This document shows positions 53,523 to 64,000 of a DNA stretch of 64,000 bases, piece after piece. Position 1 is the first letter of the stretch, and each line of letters opens with the position of its first letter. Under the pieces are notes generated by a model that saw nothing but the letters and a program-made list of their open reading frames with translations, made no database searches and was not told where the DNA came from. A program made the position numbers and the translations under genes. Source of the stretch: Oreohelix idahoensis (taxonomy: Eukaryota; Mollusca; Gastropoda; Stylommatophora; Oreohelicidae); assembly GCA_024509875.1 (NCBI GenBank), contig JAMPIV010004938.1:1-64000 (forward strand), given 5' to 3'.

Positions 53523-54912
53523 CTAACCTGTCCTTTAATTATCCTCATAAAGAATTATCCTTGAAAGCAGTAGTGCATTGTTTTAGAGATAGTAGATGCT
53601 TAATAAGGTGTGAGGCTTGGAACCTCATGTAAAACAAATTACTATAGTGTCCACCGCTACAAGAGCACATGCGTGCTTCGATGCAGGCTGCAGTAGAGGC
53701 TCCATACTTATTTTAAAAAACGAAAAGATAATGACGGAGTATGCTTAAAAACGAAATATTTTTTTTTAAATGAGGATTAAAGTTAAAGAGCTAAATTTCA
53801 ACCCTTAGTTTATAAATCAACATCGTACAATCACACACGTTAAGAAGGATGAGCTTTATGGAATATTTATGGGGAATGGCTAGTAATTAAATTTACGTTT
53901 ACAGCTGGAGACATTAGCTATATGTTTATTTAATATGTTTCGATTAACCCAAAAATCCCATTGAAATATAAGGAAACTTTAAGACGTTAAAACACTTAAA
54001 TGCTAATATACTATTATTTACCGCCAATCAGGAAACTGAAATAATCTCCACGTATTATAGGAAATCTAAATGAAAATAAGGCTCTAAAATGCGAGCTAGA
54101 CCATTCAAGAAATCCTGTAGCAACTGATAACAGAGTTTGGTGAGCATGACTATATATTTAGAAATGCCGTATTTTACCTCCTGTATGTGGAAATTCGCAC
54201 CTAGGGCAGATTCTGCGGTCAATTCCTGAATGAAAGCTTTTTCTCACACTGTTGCCGACATGATGGCCGCTTCAGCGGAGATTTCTTTCCCGTGTACAGG
54301 GTTCTCCGCCTGTTCTGTTACCTGGTGTTAATCAGCAACAAAGGTTTTTCAGATCTCGGCGAAATGTCGGACGTGAAGTAAAATGACAGCCGGCAGGCGC
54401 CCCTGGCCCGCCCTCTTTTGAAGGAATGACAGTTATGAATCTAAATATCTGCTTTAGATAGCGCTTGAAAAGAAGACAGGCAGGCGTGGCTAACTGAAAG
54501 TGATGCGGGTAGCGAGAGAGGCATGGCTTACCCGTACTTAACTTGCATGTTAATTAGGAAGCGAGGGAAACCCACGTGGAATCGAGTTGTTTGACAAGAG
54601 AGAAAAGGGTGACTGCGGGATTAAAGTGACTGATCGAGATGCTCGATTTTCATACTCGTCACAGAATACAAGGGGGAAAAAAAGAAAGTAATGAAGACGA
54701 ATAATCCAATACCAACCGCCGTAAGATACTTCGGTCTGTCGGTCTGTCACACTTTGCACACCGTCGTTTGCGCACTTTTTTCTATTTTCGAGAGAGTACA
54801 TTAGCTTTCGAGCACAGCTAAGAAGGTGCAACTGTGTTTGAAAGTTAGACAACAATTATATTGTTTCCCCTTATATGCAATCTCGCAAAAATAGCAAAGT
54901 GTGATGGTGTGC
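53523..54912. other. Unassigned sequence
   Basis: About 1.4 kb after the truncated LINE-C. Small frames exist on both strands but none has recognisable motifs or composition. No repeat seen elsewhere in the window. Confidence 0.5.
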
Positions 54913-55398
54913 ATTAAATCAACAGACAATCAAGATACTCTTCTGTCCAGTGTCATTCGGGAAACGGATTTAGCTCACATTTTTCTTAAAAATAATCTTA
55001 AAATGTAAGTTTTTTAATTGTTTCTTGAAGACAAAATTTTAATCTAAAGTATTGCACACTTATTATTATGGATCAAAATGATAAGATGGCTAAAAGGAAG
55101 AGACGATCGCGTCATTCACAGCGAGCAAACAGTTTGATTATGGAAAGAAGCCAACAACATGAACTGGAGACAGGAAGATGCGGAGATGCAGATTAAATCA
55201 ACAGACAATCAAGATACTCTTCTGTCCAGTTTCATTCGGGAAACGGATTTAACTCATCATTTTCTTAAACATGTAAGTTTTTTTATTGTTTCTTCAAGAA
55301 AACATTTTAATTTAAAGTATTGCAGACTTATTATTATGGATCAAAATTATAAGATGGCTAAAAGGCAAAGAGACGATCGCGTCATTCACAGCGAGCAA
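54913..55398 (+). repeat. Tandem duplication, ~210-bp unit, exon-like
   Basis: Copy 1 is 54913-55128 and copy 2 is 55192-55398, ~279 bases apart. Each starts attaaatcaacagacaatc and ends attcacagcgagcaa. In one frame both encode IKSTDNQDTLLSS(V/F)IRETDL; in copy 2 the frame stays open to 55410 and can be entered from an ATG at 55159. Each copy has a GTAAGT after the conserved block (a splice-donor-like word) and an ATG with MDQN(D/Y)KMAKR at its end. No known family is recognised. Confidence 0.6.
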
Positions 55399-55507
55399 GC
55401 GAGACTATAGAAGAAGCAGCAATGTAATACGAGTAACAGAAACAACACACTATAATTAAAAAAGCCTGCCAATTTTGGCGAGTTGTTGCTAGTATGTTAA
55501 TAAATGA

Positions 55508-55747
55508 GGGGGCTGGAAAGAAACTGCAGACCATGATCTCCCTCAAACTAACCGAACTGAAGGAAGTACAGTTGATGAAACGATTGGAGTAGATGTGCTA
55601 GAGGGGGAAGGTATGGTGGAGGATATGATTTCAGTAGGTGTGTTGAAGGTGAGAAGTATGGTGGAGGACATGATTGAATTAAATATGCTGGAGGTGAAAG
55701 GTATGGAGGAGGCCATGATTGGAGTAGATGTGCTGGAAGTGAAATGA
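55508..55747 (+). other. Open frame with 45-bp in-frame tandem repeats
   Basis: An 80-codon stretch open from a TGA at 55505 to a TGA at 55745-55747. From 55584 it contains three 45-bp units (55584-55628, 55629-55673, 55674-55718) and a partial fourth, each beginning ATT and ending ATG or equivalent, with the 15-residue theme IGVDVLEVKGMVEDM. There is no early ATG, so it would need to be an internal exon. It may equally be a minisatellite that happens to be open. Confidence 0.5.
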
Positions 55748-55808
55748 ATAGTTGTCTTTGGGTTAATCCGAGAAATTGCCGGGTATATCTGCTAGTATTT
55801 TATAAATC

Positions 55809-56098
55809 TTGGAGCCGCGGTAGCACAGTGGATAGTGCACTGGCTTCCTAGCTTGGTGGTCCATGGTTCAATCCTCAATTGAGGCGGGATTTTTTAGACC
55901 GCAAACGGCTCTGGGGTCCACCCAGCCTCATGAATTTGGGTACCAGAGCAACTCTGGGAAGGTTAAGGTGGCCGGCGTGATGCTGACCACATCACCCCTA
56001 GTGTGCCGATGGCCAAGAAAATATGGGCATAACACCATATTATGCATCAATAGGCGTGTAACGAGATCCTTTACCTTTTTTACCCTTTTATAAATCAA
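55809..56098 (+). mobile_element. tRNA-derived SINE (family S2)
   Basis: Starts ggagccgcggtagcacagtgg, giving an A-box-like TAGCACAGTGG and, ~40 bases on, a B-box GGTTCAATCC. The tRNA-unrelated body runs to a T-rich end (cctttttacccttttataa). It differs from family S1. The frame at 55863-56093 runs through it and is incidental. Confidence 0.75.
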
Positions 56099-56509
56099 AG
56101 AGATATGTATGACGAAATCAGATTAACAAGGGAGAAATAAGTGAGACGAATGAATTCAAGAGAAATAATCTAAAGCAGACAGTAGCAGAGGAAAATTCTG
56201 CTTTAGGAACCTAAATGGTTCAAAACGATCGAACAGTTACGCTGAGACAAAGACAGGGAGGGGGAGAGAAGACAGAACAGAAAAGAAGACAGGTAGAAGA
56301 CTAAACTGTTGTTGCTGATGATTGTAGAGATGCTGTAGTTAATTAAACACATGATTATTGATTATTACTTTTGGAAATCAGAAGCTCCCAATGTACACAC
56401 TATTAGACTGCGCAGTTATTTGCGTTTTAACTCCGTAGTTAATTTCTTTATTATATATTTGAAGTCGAAGCTTGAACTGATCGAGCACGATCTGTTTACT
56501 GAAGATCAG

Positions 56510-57860
56510 ATATAATTTGTATGCTGGAAATCTTTTAGAATCTGTGTGCTGGAAATCTAACAGAATCTGTGCACTGGAAGTCTTAACATAATCTATGTAC
56601 TCAAGATTTAACAGAACTGTGTGCTGGAAATCTTTCAGAATCTGTGTGCTGGAAATCTTTCAGAATCTGTGTGCTGGAAATCTTTCAGAATCTGTGAACT
56701 GAAATCTAACATAATCTGTGTACTGGAAATCTTAACAGAATGTGTGTACTGGAAATATTACAGAATCTGTGTATCGGAAATCTTAACAGAATCTGTATAC
56801 TGGAAATCTTAACATAATCTGTGTGCTGGAAATCTTAACATAATCTGTGTACTGGAAATCGTAGCAGAATCCGTGTACTGCAAATCTTAACAGAATTCGT
56901 GTACTGCAAATTTAACAGAATCTGTGCACTGGAAATCTTAACATAATCTGTGTACTGGAAATCTAATAGAATCTGTGTACTTGAATTTTTATAGACTCTG
57001 CCTACAGGAAATATGATAGAATCGGTGTAATGGAAATATTACAGAATCTGTGTACTGGAAATATAACAGAATCTGTGTACGAGAAATATTACAGAATCTG
57101 TGAACTGGAAATGTAACAGAATCTGTGCACTGTAAAATTAATAACAGAATGTGATTATTGGAACTGGGTAAAACATGTCTTCTACTGGAAGTTGAACAGA
57201 AAGAGTCTGCTTGCAGGAATTCAATCAGAATCTGCGTGTAAATTCTGGAAATCTTAACATAATCTGTTTACTGGAAATCTTAACAGAATCTGTGTACTGG
57301 AAACAAAGCACAATCTATGTACTGGAAATCTTAACAGAATCCGTTTACTGGAAATCTTAACAGAATCTGTTTACTGGAAATCTTAACAGAATCTGTTTAC
57401 TGGAAATCTTAACAGAATCTGTATACTGGACACAAAGCACAATCTGTGTACTGGAAATCTTAACATAATCTGTTTACTGGAAATCTTAACAGAATCTGTT
57501 TACTGGAAATCTTAACATAATCTGTTTACTGGAAATCTTAACAGAATCTGTTTACTGGAAATCTTAACAGAAGCTGTTTACTGGAAATCTTAACAGAATC
57601 TGTTTACTGGAAACCTTAACAGAATCTGTGTACTGGAAACAAAGCACAATCTAATGTACTGGAAAACTAACAGAATCTGTGCGTGAAATTTATAACATAA
57701 TGTGATTATTGGAACTGGATAAAACATTTCTTCTAGTGGAGGTTGAACAGAAAGAGTCTGCTTGCAGGATTTCAATTACAATCTGCGTGTAGAATCTGGA
57801 AAATATTTGCAGGAAACCGAATAGAATATGTGTTACAGGAGATTGGGTAGAATCTATTGA
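56510..57860. repeat. Minisatellite, ~25-26-bp unit, with a higher-order repeat
   Basis: More than 40 degenerate copies of a unit like ctgtttactggaaatcttaa + cagaat. Units are most regular at 57240-57660. A non-canonical ~100-base block (gtgattattggaactgg ... gtctgcttgcagga ... tctgcgtgta) occurs at ~57150-57245 and again at ~57696-57795, so a ~546-bp segment was duplicated as a whole. The open frames here are by-products of the repeat. Confidence 0.9.
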
Positions 57861-57982
57861 AAGTCGGAATAGCTCGCGCTGCCGAGGCGTTCAGTATAAT
57901 AATCAATGAAGTTAATTTACATTACTGAGAATCAGAGGATCGGCGTTGTTGAAGAAAATCTAAGTCGGCGAGACGTACTGTA

Positions 57983-58110
57983 CAGTAATTCCCCGCTTAG
58001 CGCTGTTAATTCGTTCATGAAAACTTAAGCCTTAACCGAAAAAGCACTAATCGAAAATTGATTTGACATAAGAATTAATGGAAATCAAAATAATTCGCTG
58101 CCGAAGTCCA
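57983..58110. mobile_element. Candidate pogo/Tigger-type terminal repeat
   Basis: After TA at 57981, cagtaattccccgcttagcg and following sequence resembles terminal inverted repeats of pogo/Tigger-like DNA transposons, whose target duplication is TA. A matching opposite end was not found in the window, so the assignment is tentative. Confidence 0.4.
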
Positions 58111-59207
58111 GAAAGCTGTATAAAAATTAAGTAAAAAGTGATTAAAAAAACCAAGAACAAAATAGTTAACAACATTTATTAGCTTCATATAATTATCAGA
58201 CATTTTCAACACATTAAAGAAATATTATTGTTAAGTTAAAGTTCGCTGGGGATTAAATTGTTTGAGATCCTCACATGTGAGTCTAGTATTTTATAGACGC
58301 ACATGTGAGCACATCTATGTTTATTGTATGTCTTATTATTTGCGTGCCGCCGTGCACGATATTTGAATGGGATGGCACGGTTTGTTGCGTCGATCTGTTG
58401 CCATCCAGCAATGATGCTTGAGGCAGAGCCCGATATTAGCCGTCTAGGAAAGACGTGTTTTTGATGTACTTGCCCTAGGTCTAAGGGAAGACATGCAGTT
58501 GATGTTATTATAATTATTTTAAAGACGAAGAAGCCATTCTTGAAGCATCCTACCAAGAATCGATCCAGAATATATATTTAGCCCAAAACGGCTCGTTTTT
58601 TAAGTGTCTCACCTCAAACGCTTGACCTCCTGCAATGTTATGGCAGAGCTTTGGCTGAACCCAATGTGTCCAGCCGCTAGTGCGACCCTCTGATATCAGA
58701 AAGGGATTGGTATTATAAAGTAACATATATATTCGTTAGGAAGAAGAACTTTTTCCCATTCGATTCTGTCAAACCGTTAACCGAGAAGGCATAACGACCA
58801 GTGAAGTCAGTCAATGGCCATATTGCCTGTTATCTATGCCAATGCTTATTTGATGATGTACTTTGCCATGAACCATGTTGATGCCGATATACCTGCCTAT
58901 GATGTCTATGTTCTCATGCAATAAATCGTCTCGTCCTTGATGTCTGACAAGGGGTCCAGTGTACATTGATTACCAGTTGGTCAGCATTATGACCCAGTCG
59001 TTGCTGTTGCATTAATGTTTTCATTATCCTAAAAGAATAACGACCCACCAACATTCGCGTAACCAAAAAATTCGTCGGCCACTTACAGTAAGCCCGACAG
59101 GCAATAAACGTACTTAGAGAGACAGCACACGCACACCCCAAAACAAATAGCGGTAACAATTATATGTGTACTGTACATACACAAATATTTAAAAATATCA
59201 TAGGATT

Positions 59208-59575
59208 TTAATCTCTGCTACTTCTGTTGCTTGTGGCAACAGTTGTCACGGCGGAGCTGTCTTCATTATCAGAAAACTGGTTAGCAGGTGGTTTTGTTGG
59301 TGTTGAAAAAGTTGTTCTACCTCCAGAGGTAGAAGGCACGGCTGTTTGGTCAATGGAGGCAGAAGACATTTGAGGAGACTTAACAAAAAAACAAAAACAA
59401 ATCAAGCTTGCTTTGTTTTGCCACCTTAATTCTCTCTTCAAGAAGCACCTTGTAGCAAACTAGATCTCGTTCTATGATGTTACGTATTACTGTAGAGCTG
59501 TGTTCCATTTTTGGATTATGCCTCATTATGATAGCAATTAATGCATCCCGAAGTTTGAAAAACCTGGTTAAGGTT
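59208..59575 (-). pseudogene. Possible DNA-transposase C-terminal remnant
   Basis: Two adjoining minus-strand frames. 59575-59395 reads FFKLRDALIAIIMRHNPKME, RNIIERDLVCYKVLLEERIK, KQSKLDLF; the frame at 59441-59208 then gives KSPQMSSASIDQTAVPSTSG and a Ser/Thr-rich acidic end (QFSDNEDSSAVTTVATSNRS). A basic KQSKLDLF-type stretch followed by a Ser-rich tail is what pogo/Tigger transposase C-termini look like, and a candidate terminal repeat lies 1.2 kb away at 57983. The DDE domain is not present. A host exon is the alternative. Confidence 0.35.
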
Positions 59576-59793
59576 TGATTAGAGCCCCTCTATATATATA
59601 GAGTGGCTCTAGGTTTGCTGTTGTTAAATGCCTTCGCCTGCTCTCGTTCGTTTTCCTCGTCTGATACTCATGTGCTCACTTCTGTACCAAGTCAACGAGA
59701 TCATTATCACATAGGGGCTCATGATTAGCTTTAGGTCTGAATTTTAAAACGTATAACAGAAATATGGTATAAAATACAAACAGCGTTACATCG

Positions 59794-60299
59794 GTTTGGT
59801 TTGGTTTGGTTTGGTTTGGTTTTAAGGACTATCTTCATTGCACACGGACAACACCATCAGTGCTCCGATCTCCTCCCTTAGATCACACAAGGCTGATCTC
59901 AGCACAGTGCACGAACTCCGTAGCACCGGCGAGAATCCCAATGTGTGTATTTAGGAATCACATATTCTATAAATATATTTGATGAGTAGGTTTCGAATTT
60001 TTTAAATTTTGCCAGGGCAGCGGCCTTATGGCCTACTCTTTACGATTTCTAACTGCCGTGCGATTTTTAACGTTCGCAACTTGCACACGAGACCTCCTAT
60101 TTTTTCGCCCTTATCCGAGAATGCTAGGCATCCGATCTCACTACCCATGAGATTGGGGGGGGGGGGGGGAGTATGACATCATTAGGACCACTGGTTCTGA
60201 AACAAAATTTACATCAATTATATTCCCTTTACTGGGAATCGAACCCAGTACCTCCAGAATTCGAGGTGGACGCCAAACCTCTTGACCGCTCCGACCCGT
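59794..60299 (-). mobile_element. tRNA-derived SINE (family S1), copy 2
   Basis: Best-preserved copy. The minus-strand head has GGAGCGGTCAAGAGG (A-box region) and GGGTTCGATTCCC (canonical B box); the tail is a run of AAACC units (gtttggtttggtttgg on plus). It is flanked by the 11-base duplication GCGTTACATCG (59783-59793, 60300-60310). A G13 run is at ~60157. Confidence 0.9.
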
Positions 60300-60644
60300 G
60301 CGTTACATCGAAAAAGCGCTAATGGAACAGTTTAAGACCGGGGGGGGGGGGGGGGTGCTATAAAAGAAATGTAAGAAAATAGCAGGACCGTCAGCAAGGA
60401 TGACTAACAAGATTAGTAGGACTGTAGCAAGGTTATCTACAACAATAAGGTAAAATCGTCAAAGACAACCAGAAGTACACAGCCTTAGTATTACTAAGAT
60501 AAAGAAAAAACAAGGACAGAAAAAAAGTTTTTTTTTTGGGGTGTGAATCCACCTTTATTATTGTTAACCAAATGCACCAATAAACATAAAATAAATGTTC
60601 TACACATTCTACCGCATAGAATTAAATTGGATAGTCAGTTATTG

Positions 60645-61110
60645 GTTTGAACTTAGTTTGGCTTTAAGGTCTTTCTTCATTGCACACGGAAACTCCATCA
60701 GTGCTCCTATCTCCTGACTTGGATCGCACAATGAGGATCTCAGCACAGTCCACGAACTCCGTAGCACTGGCGGGGATCCCAGTGTGTGAAAACAGGAATT
60801 TATGTGTTGGGCAGGTTTCTTAATTTTGCCAGGGTAGTGGCCATATGGCCTACTCTTTATGATTTTCAACTGCTCAGGGATTTTTAACGCGCGAAACTTG
60901 CATGCGGGGGCTCCTATTTTTTCGCCCTTGTCCGAGAAGGCCAGGCATCCGATCTTATTTCCCAGGAGATCAAGGGAAAGTATGACATCATTGATAACCA
61001 CTGGTTCTGAAAAAAAAATTGCATAAATTATATTCCTTGGAATGCGAAGCAAACCCCGAAACCTTTAGAATTAGAGGCGAAGGCAATACCTCTTAACCCC
61101 TCCAACCCCC
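60645..61110 (-). mobile_element. tRNA-derived SINE (family S1), copy 3
   Basis: Same body as the copies at 12593 and 59794 but more diverged: tagtttggctttaaggtc at the tail end, cattgcacacggaa, cacgaactccgtagcactgg in the body. The head is degraded (the B-box region near 61030 reads gcgaagcaaacccc). No clear target duplication. Confidence 0.75.
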
Positions 61111-61262
61111 AAATTACTATTATTAATCAGTAATTCGTCATTGTTACCGATATTATTTTGTTGTGTGCGTGTGTTGTCGCTCTAGGTACGTTTATTGGCC
61201 TGTCGGGCTTACTGTTAGTGGCCGACCTGTTGTTTGATTACGCGAATATTGGTGGGTCGTTT

Positions 61263-64000
<2,738 letters not shown>

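Noticed and set aside
56510..57860. CRISPR-like array
   Set aside because: Units are contiguous and degenerate with no unique spacers, and the window is eukaryotic; it is a minisatellite.

Overview
This is eukaryotic, almost certainly invertebrate-animal, DNA made up overwhelmingly of transposable elements. I see no host gene that I can name. The evidence is the AT-rich non-coding background, LINEs with APE-type endonuclease and reverse transcriptase, tRNA-derived SINEs, large LTR retrotransposons, minisatellites and a long (TA)n run. A mollusc or other lophotrochozoan would fit the element mix, but that is only an impression.

Layout. 1-2175 is a partial long LTR; 2176-2879 is a 5'-truncated inverted LINE (family A). 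2880-12465 is Ty3/gypsy element E1 (+), with ~2.5 kb LTRs. 12593-13096 is a tRNA-type SINE. 14943-27643 is Ty3/gypsy element E2 (-), complete with 1543-bp LTRs and the 5-bp target duplication ATGAC; its RT gene is split by a 2.6-kb solo LTR (18304-20888, target duplication GCCAG). 27665-52066 is a single minus-strand LINE (family B) expanded about tenfold by three insertions: LINE-A copy 1 (28832-31038), LINE-A copy 2 (31932-42677, itself carrying Ty3/gypsy element E3 at 32818-42456), and Ty3/gypsy element E4 (43344-51818, -). 52119-53522 is the 3' part of a third LINE (family C). The last 10 kb hold exon-like tandem duplications, a ~26-bp minisatellite, SINEs, a possible pogo/Tigger-type DNA transposon remnant and a (TA)n tract.

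Common theme. The Ty3/gypsy elements whose integrase survives (E1, E2, E3) encode protease, then integrase, then reverse transcriptase and RNase H. This is the Ty1/copia-like order that is known, within Ty3/gypsy, from the Gmr1-like lineage. E3 has one uninterrupted 1126-residue pol frame. E2 has a mutated integrase catalytic aspartate, a stop codon and the solo-LTR interruption. E4 has lost the whole integrase and carries an odd hydrophobic segment where integrase should begin, yet it has matching LTRs and a perfect target duplication.

Nesting gives relative ages: LINE-B came first; LINE-A copies 1 and 2 and E4 entered LINE-B; E3 entered LINE-A copy 2; a small poly-A-tailed insert later entered one LTR of E3. 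Many reading-frame breaks sit on A/T homopolymers, so assembly indel errors must be considered before calling the elements dead.
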